Positions 33,380 through 42,435 of a stretch of DNA of 64,000 bases are shown piece after piece. The DNA comes from Fen-1359 sp963710355. Lineage in GTDB: Bacteria > Planctomycetota > Phycisphaerae > Sedimentisphaerales > Anaerobacaceae. Where the stretch lies: positions 434,001 to 498,000 of the forward strand of contig CAVPZU010000003.1 of NCBI GenBank assembly GCA_963710355.1. Direction: 5' to 3'. A model generated the notes under the pieces. The model was not told the origin of the DNA and did not search any database. It saw nothing but the letters and a program-made list of their open reading frames with translations. A program made the position numbers and the translations under genes. The stretch's first letter is position 1, and the number at the start of each line of letters is the position of its first letter.

Positions 33380-33446
33380 ACAATTGCCACGTAAAGTCAA
33401 GTCGCCGATGCTTAATAGCTTCAGCGACGGAACGCAGTCAAGGCTC
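33380..33446 (+). promoter_or_regulatory. Structured leader of tpsB, riboswitch-like
   Basis: A hairpin at 33401-33428 (GTCGC and GCGAC with an inner GATGCT-TAAT-AGCTTC stem, 10 pairs with two mismatches) is flanked by ACGTAAAGTCAA and GGAACGCAGTCAAGG. The flanks recall the purine-rich sides of the c-di-GMP-I (GEMM) riboswitch, whose consensus is GGGCAAACC and GGGACGCAAAGCC, but the match is loose. A ribosome site AAGGAG lies 60 bases further on. The class is unproven. Confidence 0.25.
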
Positions 33447-33498
33447 GAACTTTAAAAAGAAAATAAAACTTTTTGAAAAATTTAAGGAGATTTGCGTT

Positions 33499-35487
33499 AT
33501 GAGTAAAATGGCAAGGACAATCTGTTCTATTATCGTGTCACTGGTTCTGACAAGCGCATTTTGCGCCGTTGCCGACACCGCAGACATCAACAGCCCAGAT
33601 ACCGGCACGCCAGCCATTCAAACACAACCAGCCGTCCAGACACAAATAGAAGAAAAAGCCGATGAAGCCGAAAAAATGAAAGAGTTAAAGGAAGCAGCCG
33701 AAGCAGAAAAAAGAAAGACCCTTGAAGAAGAAAAAATGCTCGCCGCCGAAAGGAAAAAGGCAAAACAGCTCGCCGTCATAGAGAAACTAATCCTGCCCGA
33801 AGACACTACCCCAAGGCTGAACGTGAAGGAAATTCAAATCAGCGGCAACACATTATTGTCAACTGATGCACTGATTGCCTCTATGCCTCTTGTCTATAAC
33901 GCTTCCAAAACGACCCTGCTCAAGGCATCGCCGCAGGACCTTTACGACCTGCGAACCATCGAAGAAATCCTCACCCTTCCGGGCCAGGTGCGAGAAGTCT
34001 CCACAAGAACAATTCAGGGATTCATTCAATACATACTTTCTGCATATCAAGATAAAAACTATGGCGGCATTTACGTCTATGTGCCGAGACAGGCCCTGTC
34101 GGAAGGAACAAAACTGACTGACGACATCCTGCCAATTAAAGTGATTGAGGCGCTCGTCACAAGTCTGCGGATAACAGCCTACGATGTAAATCAAACAAAA
34201 CGTCAGCAGCCTCTGCTCAAGAGAGAAATCATCGAAGAGTGGTCGCCTGCAAAACCCGGAGAAGCCCTCAACAAAAAAAGGCTCAACAACTTTGTCAATA
34301 TACTCAACCTCAACCCCGACAGATACATATCCGCAACGGTATCAAAAGGCACCGAACCCAACTCGTTAGCCGTCGGCTACGATATCTATGAAACCAGCCC
34401 CTGGCACACATACATACAGGTTGATAATTCCGGCACCTCCGACAGACGCTACAAACCCAGATTAGGACTAATCAACACCAACCTTACAGGCCGGGATGAC
34501 CGCCTTACACTTATGACACAGATAGCGCCCGAACACGGCATCGAAGATAACTACGCCGTCTACGGCAGCTACGATGTGCCTCTATGGACGCCCCGGCTGC
34601 GACTGACCGTATTCGGCGGCAGAAGCGAATTTGACACACAGGCCCCCGGCGATATCAGCTTCCTCGGAAATGGCTCCTTCTACGGCGGAATGCTGCGGCT
34701 CAATGTCCTCCAGCACAAGTCCTGGTTCTTTGACCTGTTAGGCTCGTTAAGCGATGAAAAAAGCAAGATTACCCCGTCCCTGTTCCCATCCGTTTTCGGC
34801 AGCGACCTCAAATGGCAGCTCTGGTCGGTCGGAGCAGAAATCCATCACAGGGACGACCTGTCACAAAGCAATGTTGCATTTAATCAATATAACAGTATGA
34901 ACGAATCAAGTCCGGATGAGTTTGAAAAGGCTCGCCCCGGCTCGAAACCCGATTTTAGAATCTACACCATCTCCGCTATGCACAGTCAGTTCATCGACCC
35001 CTATAAGGTCGATCGCATCAGCGGCTCATACAAATGGATGGCTTCCAACGAAAGGCTGGCGCCTGCAAAAATGACCACCTTCGGCGGACTATACACCATC
35101 AGAGGATACAAAGAAGACCAGATTGTCGCCGACGGCGGCGTGATCTTCTCCATCCAGTATGAATATGACCTGGTAAAATCAGGCGAAAGAGACCAAAAAA
35201 TGGCAAATTTAGCCGATGTCAATGCTCCAATGCAGACTGAGAAGGAAAAAGGCTGGCTAAAGAGACTGGCGCCTCTATGCTTTATTGACGGCGGTCAGGC
35301 AAGAATAAAAGACCCGATGGTAGGCGAAGAAGGCACCGAAAACCTCCTGTCGGTCGGCATCGGCCTGATAGGCGAGGTCACAGAACATTACGAGGCCGCT
35401 GTTTATACCGGCTGGCCTCTTAAAGATGCCGGCCCCACCGAGAAAGGAAAGCCAAGGCTGAACTTCAGCTTTATCGCGAGATGGTAA
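33499..35487 (+). CDS. Two-partner secretion transporter (TpsB, ShlB/FhaC-like)
   Basis: Outer-membrane pore that exports the TpsA adhesin encoded next. Signal peptide about residues 1-25, then a Glu/Ala/Lys-rich coiled linker (about 50-95), a POTRA domain (LNVKEIQISGNTLLS, about 110-200, then IKVIEALVTSLRI), and an Omp85-type beta-barrel (about 290-662) with the lid-loop motif TIRGYKED (normally VRGY). The C-terminus ends in an aromatic W after FSFIAR, as outer-membrane barrels do. 662 residues, usual size. Gap of 85 bases to tpsA: same operon. Confidence 0.9.
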   Translation: MSKMARTICSIIVSLVLTSAFCAVADTADINSPDTGTPAIQTQPAVQTQIEEKADEAEKMKELKEAAEAEKRKTLEEEKMLAAERKKAKQLAVIEKLILPEDTTPRLNVKEIQISGNTLLSTDALIASMPLVYNASKTTLLKASPQDLYDLRTIEEILTLPGQVREVSTRTIQGFIQYILSAYQDKNYGGIYVYVPRQALSEGTKLTDDILPIKVIEALVTSLRITAYDVNQTKRQQPLLKREIIEEWSPAKPGEALNKKRLNNFVNILNLNPDRYISATVSKGTEPNSLAVGYDIYETSPWHTYIQVDNSGTSDRRYKPRLGLINTNLTGRDDRLTLMTQIAPEHGIEDNYAVYGSYDVPLWTPRLRLTVFGGRSEFDTQAPGDISFLGNGSFYGGMLRLNVLQHKSWFFDLLGSLSDEKSKITPSLFPSVFGSDLKWQLWSVGAEIHHRDDLSQSNVAFNQYNSMNESSPDEFEKARPGSKPDFRIYTISAMHSQFIDPYKVDRISGSYKWMASNERLAPAKMTTFGGLYTIRGYKEDQIVADGGVIFSIQYEYDLVKSGERDQKMANLADVNAPMQTEKEKGWLKRLAPLCFIDGGQARIKDPMVGEEGTENLLSVGIGLIGEVTEHYEAAVYTGWPLKDAGPTEKGKPRLNFSFIARW

Positions 35488-35572
35488 ATGCCGACGCGAG
35501 AAGTCGGATAAAAATAGGAGTTTCGGTGTAGGAAGTAAGTTGGAAAAGAAGGTTTATTAAATAAGGGGTTTA

Positions 35573-38500
35573 ATGATGAGAAATGTAAGAAGAATTTCAA
35601 ACAAATACTACATTAGGCAAATTATGGCCTGCTTTTTGTCGACCTGCCTGTTCTTCGGCCCGGCCGTCTATGCCGGCCCGGAAAACCCGAGCGTGGCACA
35701 GGGACCGGTGACATTCCAGCAGGTGGGTAATACCTGGAATATCACTCAGGATACCGCCAATGCTATTGTCAATTACAGTAAATTCAATGTCGGCAGTTCC
35801 GAAATTATCAACTTTCTGCACAGTAATCCTGGCTTTACCGATTTTGCGATACTGAACAGGATTCTATCTGCCAGTCCGACCAACATTGACGGCCAGATAA
35901 ATTCGCTCGGAAGGGTCTTCTTTGTCAATCCAGCCGGCATCGTATTCGGCGACAACGCCAGAATCAACGTTGCCCAAATGGTCGCTTCCGGCCTCGAAAT
36001 CTCAGATAATGATTTTCTCGCCGGAAACTATATCTTCAAAGACGGCTGGTATTCGCACCGCGCCGGTAACGGCTGGCATTATAACTACTACGGCGGCAAC
36101 ATAAATGTCAACGGCGGCGCAGAGCTGAAGGCATCTCAGATTATGCTCGTCGGCAAAAGCGTCTTTAATGACGGCACTCTTACAAAGAGGGATATCGACA
36201 GCAGCACTTATGTAATTATGGGTGCAGGTGACACCGTAAAATTCTTCCAACAGGGAAGCGATGTAATCATCGAGGCTGCTAATCCTGCCGACCGCAAAAT
36301 CGTAAATAACGGAAATATTAATACTAATGGCGGCGATGTCCTGCTCGGTGCAGGCGACATCTACACAAAGGCCATTGGAAACCTCGACACACTCACCGCA
36401 AAATCGCTCGGCGACATAACTGTCGACGGGGCAATTGAGACGACTGGAGATACTGCTCTTTATGCCTACGACGATATTGTTGCCAATGCATCAATCAACG
36501 CCACCGGCGACATCACACTTTGGGCTGACTACGACGGTGATGCCATCGGCAATATGTATGCAGGATATGACGGACATACAATAACCGATGTTCCGATTAC
36601 GGCAGGCGGTAATATAGTTATCAGGGGTAATGATGTCAGGCTCGGCGGAGCTGTAACAGCTACAGGCGGTGACCTGACGATAACCGGCAGGGATTGCGAT
36701 GGTGACCACGGCACAAAATGGGGCGACATCTGGGCATACAGCACGCTTAATGCGGGCGGTGATATCGTGATTTCGGATACGGGTAAAACGGAGGAGGATG
36801 TTTGGGTTGTTGACGGCTGTCGGTGGTGCGGCTGGAAGTGGGTCGAGGACGGCCATTGGGAGCATGTTACGACTTATCAGCCCGGCACAATAAATCTATA
36901 TGATAATGTGACAGCCGGCGGAAACCTTATGCTCTGCAACAAGACTGAGACGTATAACTCTACCGGTAACGGCGTAAGGCTTCAGGCAGGTGAGAATGTA
37001 ATCCTTGCAGCAAATGAAAATGCAGGGAATAACGAAAGAGATAATTGTACTTATCTACATGGCAGGGACAATTTAGAAATCGTTGCCCTCGGGGGTATGA
37101 TTACCAATGAAAGTGCGGTTTTCGATGGTTATGCACCTACTACTGATGTTGTTCCCTGGACAACGATAAGCGTAGAAGGCAGCAGTCTTTTAATGCAGCA
37201 GTTGCCATCAATAGATACGAAGAACTACGTTTTTGCCAATCAGAATACTACAGACCTGGCGCTTATCAGCACAGGTGGTTCAGTGACATCAGATCTTGCA
37301 AATGCCGACAATGCTGCTGACGAATGGGCATCGATAGGGGCAACGGCTAATAATAACATCACGCTTACAGGCGACGACGAGATCAGGTTAGCTACACTGG
37401 AAGCAACGCTGGGAGATATTACGGTTGAAACAAGTAAGGGAGATGTGGTCGGCAGCGGAAATATAACGGCACATCAGGGCGCGGTGTCAATTACGTCCAC
37501 AGATGATGATGTTATTCTTGGCTCGTTAAGCTCTCCGATAGATGTCACGGCCGGCAGCAACCTTACATTGACGGCTGACGGCGACGTCTGGGCATACGGT
37601 AATTTGAGCAGCACCAGTACAGGCAATGTTGAAATATTCTCCTCGCCTGATACGACTTATCTTGGCGGCAACGTATCGACGGCCAATGGTGACATCATCT
37701 TTCATAATAACGTCGAGGCGATTGGTGCTGATGGACAGACGTTTGATGCAGACGGCTGGGGAAGCGACCTGATAGCATATGGTTATATAAGCAAAACTAC
37801 GGATGGAGACTTTACACTTGATGCCGGCAGAGGATGGGATGCCAAAATAAAACTGTATGGCAACGTAGATACGGCCAACGGCAATTTGACATTTGGAGAT
37901 AAAGTAATAGCAAAAGGCGATGGCACTCAGACATTTGCTGCAGGCGGCTGGGGTAAAGACCTGATAGCCAGGGACGATATAATCAAAGTAACGGACGGTG
38001 ACCTTATACTCGAAGCAGGCTGGTGTGGTGCTAAGATATCCCTGGGTGGTGATGTGAAGACCTGCAACGGCAATTTAATCTTCAAAGATGATGTGATAGC
38101 CGACGGTGTCTGGTGCAATAGAAATCAGAGATTTGATGCTGGCGGATGGGGAAGCGACCTGAGAGCTTATGGTGATATAAAGAAAACCACATGCGGCGAC
38201 CTTACACTGGATGCCGGCAGGGGTTGTGATGCGAAGATATATCTGTATGGTGATGTCCAGACAAAGAACGGCAATTTGACATTTGAGGATAAAGTCATTG
38301 CCAAAGGCTGGGGCAACCAGGAGTTTAATGCCGACGGCTATGGCAAGGTGCTGTATGCCTGGGACGATATAATCAAGACTACAAAAGGCGACCTTACGCT
38401 TGATGGCGGCTATGTTCCTGACGGAGACGGATACGCAATCAACCTTGCGGGTAACGTGATAGTTACCGGTGGTGACGGCTGGTGCCAAGGAGGCGACCTG

Positions 38501-38899
38501 ATTCTGGGTGACAAGCATCATTATGACAACACGACGGTTGCTCCAGACAAGAAACTGGTGGCTGTTCACGGCAACGTAGAAGTTTACGGTGCACTGAATG
38601 GCGAAGGTAACCTCGATGTCAAGGCAGGAAAGGATGTTGAGCTCCACGATTATGCACAGGCGTACGGGAACTTGACTATAATTGCAGATACAGATAAATC
38701 CGACCGGCATTCAGGTGATGTATATGCCGATGGCGACCTTCGGGCCTACGGTGGTGATCTGACAATTGATGCAGCCGAAAACACAATCTATCTCGGCGGC
38801 GACGCCTATGCGACGGGCAATATCTGGCTGATGGCGAATACGAAACTGAACGGCTGGGGCGACCAGGAGCTCACGGCCGATGGCTCGATAAGAGGCTGA
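35573..38899 (+). CDS. Filamentous haemagglutinin-like exoprotein (TpsA), first part
   Basis: Signal peptide (about 1-35), then the TPS secretion domain (about 38-170; NIDGQINSLGRVFFVNPAGIVFG with the key NPAG motif, and HSNPGF) recognised by TpsB. The body is a beta-helix of many short repeats; about 37666-38450 encodes four tandem units of 62-68 residues (NGNLTFxDKVIAKG ... WGKDLIAxDDI ... GDLTLDAG). The frame stops at 38899 in a fifth, degenerate unit, but continues one frame over from 38895, so one extra G splits the gene. Exported adhesin or toxin-type fibre; no toxin domain seen. Confidence 0.88.
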   Translation: MMRNVRRISNKYYIRQIMACFLSTCLFFGPAVYAGPENPSVAQGPVTFQQVGNTWNITQDTANAIVNYSKFNVGSSEIINFLHSNPGFTDFAILNRILSASPTNIDGQINSLGRVFFVNPAGIVFGDNARINVAQMVASGLEISDNDFLAGNYIFKDGWYSHRAGNGWHYNYYGGNINVNGGAELKASQIMLVGKSVFNDGTLTKRDIDSSTYVIMGAGDTVKFFQQGSDVIIEAANPADRKIVNNGNINTNGGDVLLGAGDIYTKAIGNLDTLTAKSLGDITVDGAIETTGDTALYAYDDIVANASINATGDITLWADYDGDAIGNMYAGYDGHTITDVPITAGGNIVIRGNDVRLGGAVTATGGDLTITGRDCDGDHGTKWGDIWAYSTLNAGGDIVISDTGKTEEDVWVVDGCRWCGWKWVEDGHWEHVTTYQPGTINLYDNVTAGGNLMLCNKTETYNSTGNGVRLQAGENVILAANENAGNNERDNCTYLHGRDNLEIVALGGMITNESAVFDGYAPTTDVVPWTTISVEGSSLLMQQLPSIDTKNYVFANQNTTDLALISTGGSVTSDLANADNAADEWASIGATANNNITLTGDDEIRLATLEATLGDITVETSKGDVVGSGNITAHQGAVSITSTDDDVILGSLSSPIDVTAGSNLTLTADGDVWAYGNLSSTSTGNVEIFSSPDTTYLGGNVSTANGDIIFHNNVEAIGADGQTFDADGWGSDLIAYGYISKTTDGDFTLDAGRGWDAKIKLYGNVDTANGNLTFGDKVIAKGDGTQTFAAGGWGKDLIARDDIIKVTDGDLILEAGWCGAKISLGGDVKTCNGNLIFKDDVIADGVWCNRNQRFDAGGWGSDLRAYGDIKKTTCGDLTLDAGRGCDAKIYLYGDVQTKNGNLTFEDKVIAKGWGNQEFNADGYGKVLYAWDDIIKTTKGDLTLDGGYVPDGDGYAINLAGNVIVTGGDGWCQGGDLILGDKHHYDNTTVAPDKKLVAVHGNVEVYGALNGEGNLDVKAGKDVELHDYAQAYGNLTIIADTDKSDRHSGDVYADGDLRAYGGDLTIDAAENTIYLGGDAYATGNIWLMANTKLNGWGDQELTADGSIRG

Positions 38900-40439
38900 C
38901 GGCTATCTCCGCAAGGTCACGTGCGGCGACCTCTGGCTGCTCGCCTGGGGAAGCGATGAAGGCGGCAAATCAATTGACCTACGCTATGTATCCAATCCTG
39001 AAGACCTGGCTGACCCGGCTGTAAGCACATTCAAAGGCAATATCTGGCTTATCGGTTCTGAAGATATACAGGTTAGCGGTGACATTACAACTTTTGGTCC
39101 GTCCAAACACGGCTGGCTGCCGACTCCTGACATCGGCTGGGAGACAGGCGGCGTCGGTATTCTATCTCTAAACGGCAAAATTTATACCGATGACGGCAGC
39201 GATTCCCTTAACGTTTCGATTACAGGCAACTCCGACAGCAAATTGGGGCTTGGCATCAACTACCCCCCCCTGTTTATGGACCTCCTCTACAGCTCCGAGA
39301 CTCCTGAAAATTATGCGGCAATTGAGATTGTGTCTCCCGAAAATCTCAACATCGGCCCAGACGCACAGCTCAAAGCTTACGGTCGATACTACGATGATGG
39401 TTCGGTCGATGACCGAGGTTTGGTTAACTTCCTTGCCGAGCCGGCTTACATACCGACGGCCGGCCCACTCAGAGACGAAGGCCAGCCATTTGATTTGGCA
39501 ATTTATTTACAAAGCACAAAAAACAACGTTGATATGAGCGGCTCCGCAAGCATAATGTCGAGAGAGCCGACAGTAACACCTGAAATGACAGTTGAGACTA
39601 TCGAAATTCCGGAATTTGAATTTGTGCCGAAAGGCGCAATGGTTATCGATGCCTATGATACGATAACATTTGACGGCGCAGCGGGCGGTCAATTCAAGGA
39701 TTCTCTTGCTGCCGGCCAGGTCGGCAGCAGGCTCGAAGTCTGCTCCCGTATAACCGAGTGGCTCGAAGATGCTGTCGGAAGACTGCCTTTCCCCGGCGAC
39801 CTTACGCTGCCCGCAGATTACACCTACGTGATGCGAGGTGCAGGTCTCGAAAATCCCGACATCACTGACGGCAGGGCATGGGTGCTCATCGCAAGACCGG
39901 AACCTGCGCCGCTGAATGCTATGCAGTTCTCTAATATTACCGAGCGCGTGCCGGAGGTTTCGGGATGCCCGGCTATCGTCGCTGCTGCGACAGAGGAACT
40001 CGGTATAACGCCGGAGAACATCCAAGTTGCAATGGCAAATTCAATGGCATCGGCCTCCGACATACAGCCCTGCGATACCTGCGCAAGACTTGTCAGCGCC
40101 GCTGCAATCCTTAAAGACGCGGACGGCTCGCGGCTGGCAGCGCCGCTTGAAGCTATAAACGCTATCGCTCCTGCCAACGTGCCATTCACACCTGAAATCG
40201 GAACGCAGATTGCCACAGTATTCGAAGACCACAGGGGCGACGGCACTGCTTATGCCTCCGCACTTGAATATGTCGATGCCTTCGTGCAGTACGTCAAGAT
40301 TCTGGATAATGAGATGGGTTCGCCTGTCGGCGACTCGGTGGCATTCGCTCTCGAAAAGCACGGCCAAGCTCTTACTGCAAGCGATAACGCAAACATTGCA
40401 GCCTTTGTTGCTTCGAGACTTGAGCAGACTACTCGTTAA
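38895..40439 (+). CDS. TpsA exoprotein, C-terminal part after a frame break
   Basis: Continues the protein with ADGYLRKVTCGDLWLLAWG, more beta-helix (up to about residue 160 of this part), then a region with NPDITDGRAWVLIARPEPAP and a C-terminal alpha-helical part rich in Ala (LEAINAIAPANVPFTPEIG, SVAFALEKHGQALT). The helical end is unlike the usual fibre and may be a cap or cell-bound part. No recognisable toxin or PEP-CTERM signal. The joined gene would be about 1620 residues. Confidence 0.82.
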   Translation, partial: ADGYLRKVTCGDLWLLAWGSDEGGKSIDLRYVSNPEDLADPAVSTFKGNIWLIGSEDIQVSGDITTFGPSKHGWLPTPDIGWETGGVGILSLNGKIYTDDGSDSLNVSITGNSDSKLGLGINYPPLFMDLLYSSETPENYAAIEIVSPENLNIGPDAQLKAYGRYYDDGSVDDRGLVNFLAEPAYIPTAGPLRDEGQPFDLAIYLQSTKNNVDMSGSASIMSREPTVTPEMTVETIEIPEFEFVPKGAMVIDAYDTITFDGAAGGQFKDSLAAGQVGSRLEVCSRITEWLEDAVGRLPFPGDLTLPADYTYVMRGAGLENPDITDGRAWVLIARPEPAPLNAMQFSNITERVPEVSGCPAIVAAATEELGITPENIQVAMANSMASASDIQPCDTCARLVSAAAILKDADGSRLAAPLEAINAIAPANVPFTPEIGTQIATVFEDHRGDGTAYASALEYVDAFVQYVKILDNEMGSPVGDSVAFALEKHGQALTASDNANIAAFVASRLEQTTR

Positions 40440-40460
40440 TAAGTAACTTTGCAGAAACTC

Positions 40461-40510
40461 AAAAGCCCCCGCTCTTGCTTCGCAAGAAGCAGCGGGGGCT
40501 TTTCTTTTTC
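40461..40510. terminator. Bidirectional intrinsic terminator after tpsA
   Basis: AAAAGCCCCCGCT and AGCGGGGGCTTTT flank an inner CTTGCTTCGCAAG, with T on the right and A on the left. It ends tpsA. The inner segment is shared with the 36-base palindrome inside the dehydrogenase at 60028. Confidence 0.85.
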
Positions 40511-40536
40511 CCTAAAAAATTCGGCAAGAGAAAAAA

Positions 40537-40619
40537 TGGGCCGGGCAGGATTTGAACCTACGTAGTCTTTCGACAACGGATTTACAGTCCGTCCCCTTTA
40601 GCCTCTCGGGCACCGACCC
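40537..40619 (-). tRNA. tRNA-Tyr (anticodon GTA)
   Basis: The minus strand has acceptor GGGTCGG with CCGGCCC, anticodon loop CTGTAAA (GTA), a long variable arm as in class II tRNAs and T-loop GGTTCAAATCC. Discriminator A, CCA not encoded. 83 bases. Confidence 0.95.
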
Positions 40620-40719
40620 AAACAATCTACCTAACAACCAAAAGCCGCAGCAATCAATGAACTATTTTACCTCATCAAAACAGCCGTTGCAATATCGGCA
40701 ACTCAATAGGAGATAAACA

Positions 40720-42108
40720 TTACCACTTGCCGGTTTTGCGGGCAGGGGCCTTTGGATATTGCTTGAGACACTCTTCAGCCTTGGCGAGCTCCGAATCCGG
40801 CAGCTCATAAGGCTCTAACTTGCCCGACAGATACGCATCGTAACCCGACAGGTCCATCAGGCCGTGACCGCTGTAGTTGAACAGGATAACCTTTTCTTTG
40901 CCTTCCTCTTTTGCCTTCTTTGCCTCCTCGATAACCGCTGCGATAGCGTGGCTGGTCTCCGGTGCGGTGATAGGGCCTTCGGTATGGGCCCAGAGAAGAG
41001 CCGCCTTATAACAATCAATCTGATTTATCGCCCGCGGCTTAAACAAGCCTTCGACAATACCCTGACAAACGAGCGGCGCCATCCCGTGGTAGCGCAGGCC
41101 GCCCGCGTGTATAGGCGGCGGTATGAAGGCGTGGCCGAGCGTGTGCATCGCCAACAGCGGCGTCATACAAGCCGTGTCGCCGAAATCATAAGCGAAAGGC
41201 CCTCTTGTCATAGTCGGGCAGGCCGTCGGCTCTACCGGAATAATCTCCATCTTGGCGCCATTTATCTTGTCTGCGGTGAACGGAAACGCCAGACCTGCGA
41301 AGTTGCTGCCGCCGCCTGCACAGCCAATCACTATATCGGGCAGTTTCTCGCCTGCGGCCTTTAACTGCTTTTTCGCCTCGAGGCCGATTATGGTTTGATG
41401 CAGCAGGACGTGATTTAATACGCTGCCGAGCGAATAACGGGTCTTGCCGGTTTTATCCGTGACCGCCGTTTCGATCGCCTCGCTAATTGCGATGCCTAAA
41501 CTGCCCGGTGTATCCGGCAATTCCGCCAAAATCTTCCTGCCGGCATTTGTCAGCTTGCTCGGACTTGCTATGCATTCGGCACCCCAGATGTGCATCATAA
41601 TCCTGCGGAACGGCTTCTGGTCGAAACTGATTCTGACCATATAAACCTTGCATCCAAGTCCGACAAGCTTGCAGGCAAAAGCCAAAGCGCTTCCCCATTG
41701 GCCTGCTCCGGTCTCGGTTACAAGATTCTTGATGCCGAACTGCTTATTATACCAAGCCTGCGGAACAGCGGTGTTCGGCTTGTGGCTGCCGGCAGGACTT
41801 ACGCTTTCATCCTTGTAATAAATCCGTGCGGGCGTGCCTAAATGTTTTTCGAGATTTACCGCCCTTTTCAACGGCGAAGGCCGCCAACGATACAGTATAT
41901 CCAGAATCTCCTGCGGAATATCTATCCAGCGCTTCGTGCTTGCCTCCTGCTCAATCAGGTTCATTGGAAACACAGGAGCAAGCATATCAGGTGTGATGGG
42001 TTTGCCGTCAGGCGTCACCGGCGGCAGCAGCGGCGTCGGCAAATCCGCAGCCAGATTATACCACTGCTTTGGTATTTCGCTCTCTTTGAGTAATATTTTT
42101 TGTTCCAT
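40720..42108 (-). CDS. trpB: TrpB2-type PLP-dependent tryptophan synthase beta chain
   Basis: Condenses indole and serine to tryptophan with PLP on Lys110 (AGSHKPNTA). GAGQWGSALAFACKL, IGCAGGGSNFAG and the MTRGPFAYDFGDTA segment mark the TrpB2 branch, which is longer (462 residues) than TrpB1 and often works without TrpA. No trpA is near. trpC lies elsewhere in the window (55163), so the pathway genes are scattered. The start ATG at 42108 is followed by the MEQK opening. Cytosolic. Confidence 0.92.
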   Translation of the reverse strand: MEQKILLKESEIPKQWYNLAADLPTPLLPPVTPDGKPITPDMLAPVFPMNLIEQEASTKRWIDIPQEILDILYRWRPSPLKRAVNLEKHLGTPARIYYKDESVSPAGSHKPNTAVPQAWYNKQFGIKNLVTETGAGQWGSALAFACKLVGLGCKVYMVRISFDQKPFRRIMMHIWGAECIASPSKLTNAGRKILAELPDTPGSLGIAISEAIETAVTDKTGKTRYSLGSVLNHVLLHQTIIGLEAKKQLKAAGEKLPDIVIGCAGGGSNFAGLAFPFTADKINGAKMEIIPVEPTACPTMTRGPFAYDFGDTACMTPLLAMHTLGHAFIPPPIHAGGLRYHGMAPLVCQGIVEGLFKPRAINQIDCYKAALLWAHTEGPITAPETSHAIAAVIEEAKKAKEEGKEKVILFNYSGHGLMDLSGYDAYLSGKLEPYELPDSELAKAEECLKQYPKAPARKTGKW

Positions 42109-42435
42109 TAAAAAATCTCCAAATAAAATAGTTCAGCTTTCTTTAAACACGGAACCTATCAGCCTACAAAATAATGCCGTAATTGTCAAGAAAACTTTCC
42201 CCATATCTGATTGTTTCATCGGCACTTAACAATCAAACAGCCCATTTAACGAGAAAATGCTCCGTTGAAAAAATACCGATTTATCTGTCATACCCGCGAA
42301 GCTTGTCCTCGCGAAAGCGGGGAGCGGGTATCCAGAAACCTGTGTAAACAATGGATTCCTGCTTTCGCAGGAATGACAAACATAAGTTTTCAACAGAACA
42401 ACGAGAAAACAATGAACAATACTGGATTGCCACTG
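42109..42435. other. Intergenic region of 327 bases with a MITE-like repeat
   Basis: Mostly taken up by the repeat at 42260-42397. No gene seen; ORFs across it are translations of the repeat. Confidence 0.5.
42260..42397. repeat. MITE-like element, copy A
   Basis: Inverted ends GTTGAAAA and TTTTCAAC; inner parts TCATACCCGCGAA, GGGTATCC, ATGGATTCCTGCTTTCGCAGGAATGAC. Near-identical to copy B at 54998; its middle is longer because CCCGCGAA is followed by an extra GCTTGTCCTCGCGAAAGCGG palindrome. Confidence 0.75.

Larger units (their letters stand above)
32248..33498. other. Long intergenic region of 1251 bases: candidate RNA, promoter and leader of tpsB
   Basis: No gene is convincing; a 67-residue ORF at 32969-33172 has a poor ribosome site and no recognisable content. 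32248-32520 shows nothing interpretable. 32527-32685 is a promoter-to-terminator unit. 32724-32738 is a palindrome copy. 33216-33498 is the promoter and leader of tpsB. Confidence 0.5.
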
